From contig CM031563.1 of assembly GCA_018466975.1 (NCBI GenBank), forward strand, positions 2,418,001 through 2,482,000: a DNA stretch of 64,000 nucleotides, written 5' to 3'. This DNA comes from Sparassis latifolia (Eukaryota > Basidiomycota > Agaricomycetes > Polyporales > Sparassidaceae). Position 1 is the stretch's first letter; every line of letters begins with the position of its first letter. Positions 38,216 to 52,541 of the stretch are shown one piece after another. The notes beneath the pieces are model-generated. The model was not told the DNA's origin and did no database searches. It worked only from the letters and a program-made list of their open reading frames with translations. Both the position numbers and the translations under genes were made by a program.

Positions 38216-39752
38216 CTACAGCGCATCTATTCCGAATAGCAACCTCAATCGCTCGAACATGACGAATGTGAGGATGGTATGAGACCCCAGCTAATCAAAC
38301 AGAGTCTGTCAAATAATCAGATAGTGCATAAGATGAGCACCTACCCTCGCCCAGCACATGCTAAATCCCTTGTAGAATGCCATCGGGCCTTCTCGTACCA
38401 TGATAGTCTTCACACAGTCAAACGTGCCGTTTATCTCGCGAGCCTTGTCGTTCATTAATCGTACTTTGACCACATCTATGCAGTACAGTGAAGGTAAATG
38501 ATCACGGTACCGATGAAAAATGGTAGATGTAGAGACGAACCAATAGGATTTGATGTGATAGAGCAGAACAACCTGTGCAAGGGAGGCCATGACATGGTGA
38601 GCGCTGGGTGAGCGCGGAAGACTTACCCAGCAAACATGCTCGCCGTAAAATGGAGTCCGATACCCTCTTCCATGATCCCTTGCCGTTTAAACACCTGTTT
38701 GATCTGATCATACGAACAAATCTGGGTTGCGGACAGCACTACCCCACGAAGAGTCGTGGCTTCCGTTCCCCGATAGAGTGCACGAAGACCACCCGACATG
38801 GAGCTCGTGTTGCTGGATGAGTGCGCACCCTCATTCCAGATGGCGGTGAACGCATGGCGCATATGCCGGTATGGACTGCCGTCTGGATAATATGCCTGCA
38901 TGCGCACTGGAACGTGTCAACGGCGATCGGAAGAGTACTGTCGGAAGGAAGCAGACCTTTCACCAAATCAGCGGGGTTCGCGAGCGCGCTATATATGTTC
39001 TCGTAGTCAGCATTTGATGCTCTGTACAGAAGTGTCGCTTCATGGGAACTTACGAGCCTAACGTCGCCGCAATTGTAGCAGCGGCGACTTTGAGACCCAA
39101 ACCGTCGCGGCTTAGTGCACCCTTCGAGGCATCAAATAATCTACAAGAGTTCTCTCTCACTATAACCCGATATCTTTGAACCAAACTCACGTGTCCTTGA
39201 AGTACTCATAAGAGCCCATCCGCAGACCCGAATACACCACTTCACGTAACATGCTTGCAGAGAAGCCGTTCATGAGGCTCAGGACGCCCTCTGAGCGCGC
39301 CATCTGGAGTCCTACAGACCAGAAAGAGTTGTGTCTGGCACCAGGAGCTGTACACGCAAATAAATTGTTTTGCGGCAGCATCACAGGGACAACATGACAA
39401 CTCACTTTGGGTCCGCAGTTGCTGGCGAACCTGCACTGGCAGCTCAATTCCAAGTGCATGCACTCATGTCGATGAATCACACACCTTGATGCTGGTTGCA
39501 GAAATTTGTTACGTTTGTCCTCAGCTACGGGCAGGCAAAGGAATGTCTCAAACGTACATATCCAGCGGGTTGCTGACCGCCGATGCGAACATATCTGAGC
39601 AAAGAAATGTAAGCCTTGCGGTTGAGCTCTTGGATAGTAAGGTACCTACTGCTTACCGCCGCGCTCACAAACTTGAGAGCATACTGTGAGTTCGTGGCCT
39701 TGTCCCTTGCGTCCAGCATCGCGACCTTCGTCTCAGTCGTTACGGTAGGCAT
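38216..39752 (-). CDS. Mitochondrial carrier family (SLC25) transporter
   Basis: Multi-exon gene with the three carrier repeats: NPLD near 39,560; LVKVRMQAYYPDG-like sequence near 38,905 for repeat two; and DVVKVRLMNDKAR near 38,450 for repeat three, each matching P-x-[DE]-x-x-[KR]. ALYRGTEATTLRG and AFYKGFSMCWAR are the even-helix repeat motifs. The last exon, ending at 38,216, gives LGSHTILTFVMFERL. It should sit in the inner mitochondrial membrane and exchange small anions. The pattern is nearest the dicarboxylate/uncoupling-protein subgroup, but the substrate cannot be read. Start 39,752 is the first Met before YALKFVSAAV. The first intron junction has more than one possible phase. Confidence 0.82.
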
Positions 39753-40323
39753 CTAGCGCAAAGTTCTTCAAGTCAGGCTTTGTCACCGTACGTGCGAGAG
39801 GCATGGTTTCAATTTGACGGAAACTGAGACGGTGGAGGATAGTCAAGTGACTTCGGAGGTACGACTTCAGGTATCGCGTGTCCTGTCATGCTGTACTTGT
39901 TCAAGTTAGCCCCGGCCCCCGGTTCTCCCTCCATCATCTCGTCGGTCTGTGTGGACGCTTAGAATTTCACGATGATTGCAGACATCTTGAACATGTAAGC
40001 CTTGGCCGACATGCAGTTGTACAGATGTACAGACTCTCACGCCAATCACTACTGCTGCCAGCGTTCTGCATCTGAACGAAGGAATCGCCTGGTGAAAAAA
40101 GAAAGATTCATGCAATGGTGCGATTGTCATATTTACAACATAGAGTCCTATTACTCATGACCATAGTCGCAGACTGATGTGCAAAGCTTCGTCGTTCCTG
40201 ACACGTAGCTTGTCATAAAGCGAGTAGAGTGACCTGATGGCCTGCATCGGCGTCGCTATACTTCTGACAGTCAGTCAATATGCAGACCTTAGTCCAAATA
40301 GGTACTCACCAGGATAACCAATC
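39753..40323. other. Intergenic region, no gene seen
   Basis: Between the carrier start and the stop of the NFKBIL1-like gene. Contains the presumed carrier promoter; no coding motif recognised. Confidence 0.5.
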
Positions 40324-41292
40324 TCAACTCTCTCGTTCCAGCAGATTGTTGAGGCAGCGCACTACTACACCAACGCCTTCCTCCACCTTCGCCTTATCAT
40401 CCTCCGCCACCCGTGCGAGTACTCTCACTAGTCGATCTGGATGCCATCTCCGCAACGCTTTTCGTATGCGGTCTTTCCGTGACAAAGTATCTGAATGAAG
40501 TGGGGACAATAGGAACATCACAATCCGTCCGGGCGTGATTTCTGCTACCGCCTGCGGTTGGTAGACCATTGGCCAAGGAATGTCGCGGAACGAGAGCGGT
40601 TCTGATGAATCGCCCCCAAGAGTCGTCCATCGATCTTCGTACGTATTCCAGGCCTCTCGCTCTGCATCGTCGCGACGGGCCTTCGCTCGTTCGTTCTCCA
40701 TCCGTACTCGCGCCTCCTCCTCCAACTTCCGTCTCTCGCATACCCTCCTGCATCTCTCTGTCTCGAGTCTCGATGCCTGAATTCGTCGCACTTCTTCCTG
40801 GACCATCCTCTCCCTGTTCCTATGCCTCCGCAATGTCGTCCTCCAACTGTCCTGAAAAGACCCTCCGATGTCCGCCTCGAACTCGCTGCTGTGAACCTGC
40901 TCCAGGAATATCCTCGAGTTCCCGACATCCCCGAAGATCCTGAAAGCCCCTCGGTCTCGGTGGCGGTCGCGATCCTGCTGCTTGTGTACCCACTGCACGG
41001 TCTCCTCGTTCTTCTTCGCCATCTCCACGATTTCCTGCTCCAGCACCCACGCGTATGTCTGCGCCATATGGTCCCACGGCTGTTCCTCCCGACGGCGGTG
41101 TTCCTGTACGCTTGACGTGTGCGATCGTCTCGAAGGCGGGGGGCGCGAAATAAATTCAGCACCAGTGGCTCTTCTTGGCGAGAAGGGGGGGCGATTGCAC
41201 TCGTGATAATAGTCATGCTGGCTATACTGCGGGTAGTAATAAATAGGCTCGATGTACTCCATCATTCCTCTGAGCGCTGCAGAACAATCCAT
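40324..41292 (-). CDS. NFKBIL1-like protein with a J-like C-terminal motif
   Basis: Single-exon frame of 322 residues. The N-terminus is Tyr/Pro-rich (YIEPIYYYPQYSQHDYYHE). The middle is a long charged, probably coiled-coil region rich in Arg and Glu (RMVQEEVRRIQASRLETER). The C-terminus has FRDIPWPMV, then RIRKALRRWHPDRLVRVL, matching the IPWP and RWHPDR blocks of NF-kappa-B inhibitor-like protein 1, where an HPD tripeptide sits in a J-domain-like helix pair. The role in fungi is unknown; animal NFKBIL1 is linked to mRNA processing. Dense antisense open frames over this gene are GC-driven shadows. Confidence 0.72.
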   Translation of the reverse strand: MDCSAALRGMMEYIEPIYYYPQYSQHDYYHECNRPPFSPRRATGAEFISRPPPSRRSHTSSVQEHRRREEQPWDHMAQTYAWVLEQEIVEMAKKNEETVQWVHKQQDRDRHRDRGAFRIFGDVGNSRIFLEQVHSSEFEADIGGSFQDSWRTTLRRHRNRERMVQEEVRRIQASRLETERCRRVCERRKLEEEARVRMENERAKARRDDAEREAWNTYEDRWTTLGGDSSEPLSFRDIPWPMVYQPQAVAEITPGRIVMFLLSPLHSDTLSRKDRIRKALRRWHPDRLVRVLARVAEDDKAKVEEGVGVVVRCLNNLLERES

Positions 41293-42033
41293 GTTGTGAA
41301 ACCTTGGTGTGGTGTGATTGGAGCGGGGGGCAAGACCAGACGGAAGATCTCACGAACAAAAGAACACCATACATAAGTACTAGGGTTCGGACGCTATTTG
41401 AATCCATGATAGGGGAGCATGGATTGCAGTCGTGTCCAGCAGGCCGCCTCCATGCCTACTCGTGCCGGAAATGGAGGTGTTCCAGCGCAGTGCTTCAGCC
41501 GCGCAATCGTTTCGATTAACTACTCCAATCTGGTGACGCTTCCTTGTCAAAATTACACTCAGAAAGAACGGGTGTGATGACCGAGTTGTTTACTTGCTCG
41601 AGCTAGAGTGGCTGGAACTTTTACTACACCTTTATCGTTGGGCGGCGGCAAAATGCGGCCATGCTAGTGCTAGCGCTGTAGCTTCCATGCTGTGTTGACG
41701 GATGAACTCATTGAACCACTGACCATAGATGTTGATGCTGTTATCGGAAGATATGCTACATGAAGTGCACGAGGATCACACACGAGCCCACCGGCAGCTC
41801 AGCTTCCTAAGGCTCACATTCCACGTTGTGGTCATATCCAGGAAATCAAAGTTAAGAATGGGCGATCAGCGATATTAAAGAAGGTATCGAGGAGCGCGGT
41901 CGCGCGCGTGTATGATTGCGTCTGAAAATGCTTCGACTCTAGGTACAAATGACACAACAGTTCCCAAGGGTTAGGGATAGTAATCGTATAAGCCGAATTG
42001 GCCAAGATCGCACCGTACAGATCATACTCATGT
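41293..42033. other. Intergenic region, no gene seen
   Basis: Contains the presumed NFKBIL1-like promoter; no coding region supported on either strand. Confidence 0.5.
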
Positions 42034-44172
42034 TCATACAGGCGTTTTGGTGTTGCCGCTGCTGTGCTGCGACGACAGGTCCCGGAGGTCGTCCTCCACT
42101 ACGTCGACTGTCTTATCAATTGTAATATGCAGCTACAAAATGGTCAATCATATATCGCGGTATTCTGAGACAACTACCTCTACTCACTCTTGTACCGGTC
42201 AGGTCAACCGGCTCTACGGCCATGGCCTTCTTAACAGCGCAGTGAGCTTCAACAAGCCTTCATGAAACCACGAACACTCACGGAGTTGTGCCTGCCACCA
42301 GTGAGGTGGTGAGCAAAGATAACAGGAAGGCGATGCCCCGAGGTAGACTGAGACTGAGACTGCCCTCTAAGCAACTTCCGGGAGTTCATGCTGGGAAAAT
42401 GCAATGAGATTAGACACGATGATCCGGAGCAGCGCTCAATAACGGGCAATGGAGCACCCACGAGGCAAGGAAGGAGTTGGAGTAGACTGCGGGGCGAGGT
42501 CCTTTGAGAACTCCGTGCAACGTGGAGCAAAGGAAACGTACGTTTGCTGATGGCGAAGTGGAACCCAAGGTAGATCAATGCATGTGGCTTAGCTAACCAC
42601 TGAGCAAGAGACCTCAGTTCAACACAGTCCAAACAAAAGTAGTAGTCCACCCACGAAAGCGAGCGACACGATAGTGATTACGCTTACGGAGATCTGTAAG
42701 GATTAATGGCGCACACAACACGCGGGAACTCACGAGGTAATCAAACCGTTCTCAACGGTGTAGAGTGTAACGGAATCGAGAATGTAGTCCAATCTGTCCA
42801 AGCATGCCGGGTGGTCAGGCTGTTGAATAGCGATCAGGTGCACAAGCACGAACCTTCTAGAACCTCCACCATGGTGTTTGCGCAGATAGAGACACAAACT
42901 CGCCGTAATCACAATATCCAGCGCAGTAGACAAACACAAGCCTAAGGTGAATACCCACTAGTAGATTGACATGCATCAAAATTGCATACGAGAACGATGA
43001 GATATTCTTCTCACCCGATATTTTGCATAGAAATCAGCAAAACTTCCAACGCGGATCCTGATCAACGTTAGATCTCAAGCGTCAACGGTACTTGAATCAA
43101 GGATGCTCACAGCTCAACTGCCGTCACTGCCAACCATGGGGATGTGAGTTCAATGCGGGGAAGTGATGCCTTCTAGCTCACCGAGGGCCGAAGCTACAGT
43201 GCGTGAAATCATGATTGTAGAGCCTTATCGCAAACAGTCCAGTGAAATCTTACCCAAACGACAGACGGCGAGTATGACCTAGAGGTCGCGGTTTAGATGA
43301 AGACACGACAAAGAGGCAGAGACTTTTACCAGAGGGATCGTGATGAAGTAATTACCCCTGCTCACTGATATCGCACGTGAATGAAAACCAGCCCTATCCA
43401 ACAGATTTGAATGACTCACGCTTGTACAGACGGTAAGCGAAGAAACTGAATGAGTGCGATCAGAACAATCAGACAGAGAACCTATCACTAAAAGGAAGCA
43501 CAAACCAATGAACAACGACAGTGGTTATTGCCTGTCGCGAACGAACTACTCTTAACCACTTCAAAGTGTTCTGAAAATGACAGGAAAAAGCACCGTTAAA
43601 GCAATCGAAAGCTGGGCCATACGTAGGTCGGTCAAACCGTCAACACAACATGACGCCATTACGCACCCCCACAGACCTATAATGAGCAACTGTAAATAAC
43701 AAATCATGAAGCCATTGCGAAACATGGCTCACCAGAAGGCACGATCAGTAACCTGCATGTCGCCGAAGCCTTCTACAAAGTACTTCCAGGTTGCGGTCCA
43801 TACCATGGCCGTATGGAAGAGGTCGAGGAAACTAGAAGGCATCAGAACAGCCACTAGTCTTGACCCAAAGCGCTATACAAGACCCACAATATTGTTATAA
43901 CCTAACATGGCAATCAGAACATGTTGTGACGGCAATGAGAAACAAACATTACCACTATCTTCAGGGGGCGTTTATCCTTTGAGAACAATCGATAATACAG
44001 GATGGACTGCATGATTACCACACCCGAAAGGCTGAAGGAAGGGGTAAGCACGCAGGTGAGTGGGGTCTCCAGACGCGATGGAGGGCAGCGCTTACATCGT
44101 AGAGAACAAGGCGCCCAACGTCAAGGCACCGAGACTCGCATGTAGGTTTCCGGGCGTCACAACTAGGGCCAT
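42034..44172 (-). CDS. DUF6534-type multi-pass membrane protein
   Basis: A gene broken into at least ten small exons, which is why no long frame is visible. In order the exons give MALVVTPGNLHASLGAL; IMQSILYYRLFSKDKRPLK; FLDLFHTAMVWTATWKYF; AITTVVVHCFFAYRLYK; LSRGNYFITIPLVILAV; IRVGSFADFYAKYR; ALDIVITASLCLYLRK; LDYILDSVTLYTVENGLITS; ALIYLGFHFAISK; NSRKLLRG; and a C-terminal tail ending at 42,034. The layout of about seven hydrophobic segments with RLYKLS and LYTVNTGL-type blocks is that of the basidiomycete DUF6534 family, commonly expanded in mushrooms and of unknown function. Start 44,172 was chosen over an upstream Met because its exon begins the usual hydrophobic segment. One exon near 43,200 is not phased. 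Confidence 0.78.
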
Positions 44173-45716
44173 CGTCTCAATCGACGCTAGCAACTGGAAC
44201 ATGCAAGGACGCAGGGAGGGAAAGCACGACGTATCTACGGCAGGCAACCCCACATATACAGTATAGCACAGGGTACCCACACCCACGGCACTGGTAGATT
44301 ATGGTGGTGTCCGCGGATGGCACAAAATAGCTTCACTGGATCGCCGGTAGAATCTATATCTCGATCGCTGCGAAACGAAACTTGTCCGTGATGCGAATTT
44401 CGGCTGGGATTTGGGACACGAGGTCACTGAGACTGACACCGAGCTTGATTCTGCAGTGACCCTGCACCCTCCAATTATCAGAACCGTCTGTGACCTTGAT
44501 TGTGGCGTTGGGGTTCATCGTATCCTGACAACGCCTTGACTATGCTGCACATTATGCAGGGCCTCGTTGGCACATCTACGCCACGCAGCTCTTCTTTCCT
44601 GCACAGATGCTGATTGAGCTCAACCACCTGAAGAACAGCCACGCACACCATACATCCAGTACCTTGACTTGATAAGGTCTGCGGTCATGTCGGAACGCGC
44701 GTTGCACGCCAATTCACGGTCGTGTCCGACTGACGTGTCGCAGGAAACGTAGCACTGCAAGTCGCCAGGAAATGCTGCTGAGCGGGCCGCTGAAGGGCTG
44801 AGGGCTTGCAAGCCGACTGTCTCTCGGGTAGAGGCTTCCGACGAATTGGGCACCGCGCCACCATCGCGTCTCCTTACCGAGCCAACCGAGTCAAAATCAC
44901 CTGGAACAACGCGAGCTAAGAGACGCCACCGTGATCGCAGACCGGAAAACAGGGGTAGAGACGCAGTCAGAGCCTCGGACACATGTTGGGACGCGGCGTG
45001 AGTACTCACTTGACAAGCAGTTAACAGCCACCGAATCTCTCCGGTTTGAGACAGGGAAGGGACACCTTACGTCTGCATTACGGGGCAGAACCAGCCGCGT
45101 AGTGCCCCGCCCCCACACGCGGGGTGGCCCCGTCCCATCAGTGTCCAACCCCTCGAATAACACCAGGATATTGGTGCGCGCCATGGCGGCGGGACACCGT
45201 AGATATGGATAATAACATCCGGAGTGTAAGTTCCTAAGCACATGGCTGAGCAAAATTACAATTGCAAGCGAGCCGACTCTGCTGAATATTTTATGCGTGT
45301 CGAATGCGGATTGGTTGGTAAATATGCAAGTCTTTTGGCAGGTCACCGTGATGAGCTCTACTGGGGGAGGTGGTAATGCCCGCACTGGGTTAGACCTCCT
45401 TCTCCCGATCCAGTTGCAAGGGGAAGAAAGTGCGAAGTCAAGAGATGAGTCAGAATCGTGAAACTCGGCGTACTGATCGACCCTCACAGCATACCGTTGG
45501 ATTCTATATTCCGTCCTGCATGTCAGCAGAGCGAAGCAACCCACGAGTTGGTCAACATACCAGGGCCTATGTAACAAGACCTCGCCAATTGTAAGGCTCA
45601 TCGACATGCATAACAAACACATCGTCATCGTCATTAGAATGTAGAAAAATCACGGAACATCACAAACGAATGGTGCTACAATGATACACGAGGACGAAAC
45701 CAGACACCACCCGCGC
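44173..45716. other. Intergenic region with one small open frame
   Basis: Except for the 54-codon frame at 44,354-44,518, nothing could be supported. A 245-residue frame at 44,897-45,634 has no recognisable motif and atypical composition. Confidence 0.45.
44354..44518 (-). CDS. Small unrecognised open frame (54 residues)
   Basis: Starts ATG at 44,518 and ends TAG at 44,354, reading MNPNATIKVTDGSDN at the start and IPAEIRITDKFRF near the end. The composition is protein-like with no low-complexity sequence. It might be the last exon of a small gene or chance. No family recognised. Confidence 0.25.
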   Translation of the reverse strand: MNPNATIKVTDGSDNWRVQGHCRIKLGVSLSDLVSQIPAEIRITDKFRFAAIEI

Positions 45717-47987
<2,271 letters not shown>

Positions 47988-48935
47988 ATGGCCAGCACAG
48001 TCACCGCAGACCTTCTCTACTACTCACCCCCCAAGGACGGCTCGAAGGGGTACAACTACATTAACGCCGATCCTATCACTGGCCAGCGCAGGGGCAACTG
48101 GGAGCCAGAGGCTCACGCAGTCGAGGTCGAGAATATTCGCGGGAAGGAGGACTCGTTCACACTCGATACGTCTGGCTTCCGGTTCCTCCGCCGCCCCGCC
48201 CAGCACACCACCTTCGTGAATGACGAAGAGGTTGAGCGCGAGTACTATCCTGAGAGTATCGCGCTCGTGAAGGAGCTGACGGGCGCAAGCCATGCCGTCA
48301 TCTTCGACCACAGTGAGTATCTGATGCCTCACACTCACTTCTGCAGCATACTGAGATTGCTGCATCAGCAATCCGCCGCCGTCGCCCTGGCGAGATCGAA
48401 GACACGCCGCAGAAGCGCCAGCCTGTCGCGCAGGTTCACGTCGACCAGACGACCGCGTCCGCCATCGCACGTGTGCATCGTCACCTGCCGGAGAGTGATG
48501 CTCCCACACGCCTCCGCCGCCGCTTCCAGATTATCAACCTCTGGAGGCCGATCGCATACCCAGCGCTCGACTGGCCGCTCGCCCTGTGCGATTACCGCCA
48601 TGTCGACCGGAAGGTGGACCTCGAACCTACCACGCTGAAATACCCCGATCGCGACGGCGAGACGTTTGGCGTGAAGTACAACCCGAATCATCGGTGGAAG
48701 TACATGCGTGGGATGACACCCGAGGAGCTTGTGCTAATCAAATGGTAAGTTGATTGAGGCTGAAAATTGGACTTGCACACAGATCCTGATTTCTTTTTGG
48801 TGTAGTTTCGACTCGCAGGATGATGGGAACACTGCTATCCTTACGCCTCACACCGCCTTCGTGGATCCGAGTACTCCGAAAGACGCCCCGCTTAGGGAGT
48901 CTATCGAGTTGCGTTTGCTTGTGTTCTACGATTGA
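47988..48935 (+). CDS. CmcJ/NvfI-like oxygenase (asaB-type family)
   Basis: 276 residues in three exons (47,988-48,312; 48,369-48,744; 48,806-48,935) with in-phase GT-AG introns. The N-terminus has LLYYSPPKDGSKGYNYINAD. The core has VIFDHTIRRR and ALDWPLALCDYRHVD. The C-terminus has FDSQDDGNTAILTPHTAF and RESIELRLLVFYD. This block order is that of the family that includes CmcJ (half of a cephem methoxylase) and the fungal 2-oxoglutarate oxygenase NvfI. The length is normal for it. Relatives act in secondary metabolism, but here there is no biosynthetic cluster around it, so the substrate is unknown. Confidence 0.82.
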
Positions 48936-49623
48936 AGAGCTCCTTGAGTTTCGATTATCTGGAAGGTGCGAAGACTATTGCATAGATGTATGTTGCTGGA
49001 AGGATGTTGAAGGCAGTTGTGTACTGATGTGAATATGATAATGTATGCAACTTTCCGGTGTCCGCAGCGAGTAATCATCACACACGATCTGAAGCCAGGC
49101 ACACAGCTTCCCCTCCCTCCCCGGTGGTTTGCATCATCCTGGATGGGGCGAGCACTCTGTAGGATCAGCTTGCACTTGCCGTTAGACGCGTTCCACTACT
49201 AGGTGCCAATGTTAACGGTGGTTACCAAGTTCGCTACACCGCCTTGTGGCCGGTCATAAGTCTGCTGGGAAGGACGCTTCGTTCCTGGGCTCATTACTAA
49301 ATTTTGCGGTGGCCCTATAGCCGATATCTTCTAATTGGCAAGAGAATTTGGAGCCTGGAACATCGCCGAATAGAACGTCGCGCTGGCAGCACCAGTACTT
49401 CGCCAGGACTAGTGCTCGTTGGTCACCATCAGATCAACATGACTCGACCGCACGTAAAAAGTAGGTGTTGACGTTGAAGATCACTTCGAGCCATCGATAC
49501 ATCATCAGCGTCATCACGGGAGGCACGCAGTGCTAGCAGCCACTGGTCGGCTGCGACGTACTAATTCTGTTGCACATGTATTTTTTCACCGTTCGTGTTC
49601 GTGCGCTAGAGCTAGACAGGTGG
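48936..49623. other. Convergent intergenic region, no gene seen
   Basis: Between the stops of two convergent genes; no coding motif or repeat recognised. Confidence 0.5.
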
Positions 49624-50589
49624 TCAAGGAGTCTTAGCCATCAGCGAAAAGTAGCATGTACCAAGCCTCGCTGTGAGTGGAATAGATTCTCCTCTGACCT
49701 CGAAGCCCCATCCCTTGTACAACTCGACCTGAGAAGGAGGTTCAGTAAGCACACCAGAATCGCATACAGAGACACCTCGACATGCTCACCGTAACGGGAG
49801 CTTCCTCCATGACACCCAGTGTCACGAGCTTGCCAGCCTCAGATGCCTACGGAGAACATGAGACGAACTTTCTCCAAGAGAGTGTGTAATCACACCTTTT
49901 GGATGACCACATCTATCAGCGCTTTGCCAACCCCGCGTTTCCGGTGATCTGGGTGAGTACCCAACGAATACACGTTCCACGCAGCTTTCCATGTCTCGTC
50001 GCCCAGCGACCGTACAAGGTGTTCGTCAATCTTCGGCACCATCTACAGCACAGTTTAGACGCCACCGCAAAACATTATAATGAGCGGACACACATAATTG
50101 GCCCACCAATTCTGGGTCTCCGGGGAAAGCTTGCGGAGTATCGCAGCGAATTCAGATTTCAGCCCTTGACTGCCAATGAATATGAGTAGGTTGTTGCCGC
50201 GCGTCAGATAGAGCTGCGTACGAGCCATCCATACGTTCCCATCCGGGTTTTATGAAAAGGACAGCGCCTGCCAATTCCCCTTCGTGATCCGCAACCCATA
50301 GCTCGCCCGCCTTGCCACTATGTGTAATTAAGGCGCGCCGAAGGTTGAACAGTGACGACATGTCCCCTCCGAGCATAATATTTGCGAACATGTCTGCAAC
50401 AAGTCAACCATTGTGTAGCAGTCCATACAAAAAGCATACCATTTCTGTACGCCTCTGTTAGCATGGCGGCGACGCGGTCCAATTCTTTAGCTGAAGGGGA
50501 CTCTGCCTTGTGAGCTGAGGATGACCGATGGCTTCAGCGGAACACTTACAACTGGGATCCACTAATTGACGGACGGTGATGGAGGACAT
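49624..50589 (-). CDS. GNAT-family N-acetyltransferase
   Basis: A seven-exon gene assembled from in-phase pieces: MSSITVRQLVDP; SAKELDRVAAMLTEAYRN; DMFANIMLGGDMSSLFNLRR with WVADHEGELAGAVLFIKPGW; KSEFAAILRKLSPETQNWW; VYSLGTHPDHRKRGVGKAL; ASEAGKLVTLGVMEEAP; and VELYKGWGFEVRG. HPDHRKRGVGKAL is GNAT motif A, whose RxxGxGK loop binds acetyl-CoA, and LYKGWGFEV is the terminal motif B region. The acceptor substrate is unknown. The first intron junction is ambiguous: a T-ending exon 1 would create a stop, so the donor is probably three bases earlier. Confidence 0.82.
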
Positions 50590-51219
50590 CCTTGCCAATT
50601 GATGGGGAGTTTGAAAGGTGGGATATTATGTGCGCACCATGTCGATGCAACCCTAGTCATTTTGTACGCCGGCGTCCAAAATTGAAAAAAATGAGTGTCC
50701 CATTCGGAATAATTATGCACAACTTCCAGCGCCGGTTTCAGGCCATATGCATTTGATGTACCAGGAAAACTGCATCACTAAGCATTACTTGAAGTTGAGC
50801 GGGACAAGACTGTAGCTGCCGCCCGCCAGTGGACCTGTGAACTGTTTCCAGAGACTAAGTGACCGTCGCTAATGGCGAGCGTACAGCAACTCGAGCCTCA
50901 GGGTGAGTGTTCAACGTGCGTCGACTACATAGTGCCCTGCCGTCATAGAAAAATAGTCATACGCAGCGAGAGAGTCAGCGATACACGAAGAGCACTTGAG
51001 CTCTGTCACGATCGAGCCCCGAGATCAGCCAGGGGAAAATTTCACAGCATGTTGCAGCAAACGTGATCAAGCTACGAATACACGAAGAATACGTCAAAGG
51101 ATACGGACCTTACCCGGAGGCCCAGCGAGCACGGTAGACCCGAGTCGGCCATGTGATCCAAACATTCCATGGCCAGAATCGCAAGAAAGCGCTTAAGCAT
51201 CGAGACCAATATTCTGGCT
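50590..51219. other. Intergenic region, no gene seen
   Basis: Contains the presumed acetyltransferase promoter. No coding region supported. Confidence 0.5.
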
Positions 51220-52541
51220 TCACGAAATTGTCGGGAGCATCATCATCTTCTCCGCATCCCGATCGCCTTGCACTTCAACCTTCATCCCGACACCGGCAGG
51301 AACGCATCCCTCGCCCAGCGCAGCTTCCAACGCCACCTTGGCAGCGAAACCGGAACAATGCATTGGCAAGACGTATGCTGGTGCGGGCCGCATCTTCTCC
51401 GTCAAGAACTTCACGGTCGGTGGAATGCGCTCTGTCAATTCGGGACCTGCAAGGTGTAGGCCGCCAATGATCTATGGGGGGATGGATTCGGATGGTCAAA
51501 ATCGACGAAAAAGTACTAACGCACCATGTACACTTGCCTGGAGAATTTGGATATTGCATCTCGAACGACGTTCACGATACCTGCATGCGAACAACTACAA
51601 AGCCATGGAATCATAAGTCTGCTGCAACAGATATTCCACTCACGCAGAGAATATGACGAGACCTTTCCCGGCTACATCGATAGCAGCGTAACGTTCGTCC
51701 ATGATTTCCTGTAGAATGAGCTTCAGTATTTTGGTTGTGTTATCCAAACTAGAAAAACTGCACCTCGTCCTTGATCCATTCGCCCCCTTTTCCTTGCACG
51801 CCTTCACTCCCCACCCACCTAAGCCCTCCTGAAATGCCACATTCCCAAGGTGTCACCCTAGGGATCTCTCCACTAACCCAGACAGTATCCCCAGAAACCG
51901 CATGTCCCTCACCGTGTTTCTCGACAACCCCACCTTCAGCTTCGATCTGCTGAAAACTCGGGTCGTCGGGGAGACGTCCCAGGATCTTGTCGAGGTAGGA
52001 TATCCCCCGAGCAATGGGTCGGTCGGGATGCAGATCGACCGCGCAAGGCGTACGTTCTGACTCGGGCTGCTTTACCTGCGCCGCGGCGCGGAGTCGCAGG
52101 AACGTCAGCATCCCACCGCTGTGGTCGGCATGCCAGTGCGAGAGGATGACGCGCTCCACGCGCTCTATCGGAATTTGCAGCGAGTCAAGGTTGCGCGCGA
52201 TCGCGCGTGAGTCAGGGCCCGTGTCGAAGAGCGTGAGGTGTGGGGGTGAGCCTTCGAGTTGGGTCTCCTGCGCGAATCTGTCGGCCCTCTAGTCCGAAGT
52301 CTGCGACAAAAGTGGGACGTACGATAAGTGCGGAGAATCCGTGGGCCCCTGAGGATCAGAGTAACCGTTCAACGTTCAATACGCAGTCTTCGACTATACA
52401 CGAGGTCTTTCATTGGCACTTACCGCAGCAGTAATGCTCGAGATCTAAGAACGGCACGCCAGTGAGGGGGTCCACCGGGGGTTCCTGCTCAGCCAAATGC
52501 TGCCTCATCTCATGCGTGAACCCCGGTGGCAATTTCGTCAT
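51220..52541 (-). pseudogene. Metallo-beta-lactamase-fold hydrolase with an apparent 1-base frameshift
   Basis: Starts MTKLPPGFTHEMRQHLAE and has the MBL metal motif LSHWHADHSGG near 52,135-52,165, then CSHAGIVNVVRD, IIGGLHLAGPEL and VLPMHCSGFAAK. This set is that of the family near 7,8-dihydropterin-6-methyl-phosphate synthase-like MBL proteins. Other introns are in phase. Between GAHGFSALIVRPTF and LTLFDTGPDS the frame changes by one base at GAGGGCC (about 52,283-52,289), with no GT-AG intron to explain it. Either the copy is a recent pseudogene, a base was added in the assembly, or this step is unusual. All metal ligands are otherwise present. Confidence 0.75.

Noticed and set aside
40545..41216. 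Arg/Gly-rich 223-residue frame overlapping the NFKBIL1-like gene
   Set aside because: Frame shadow in a GC-rich, low-complexity gene; the overlapping frame has the family motifs.
44897..45634. 245-residue open frame on the minus strand
   Set aside because: No recognisable motif, odd composition, and no splice pattern like its neighbours.
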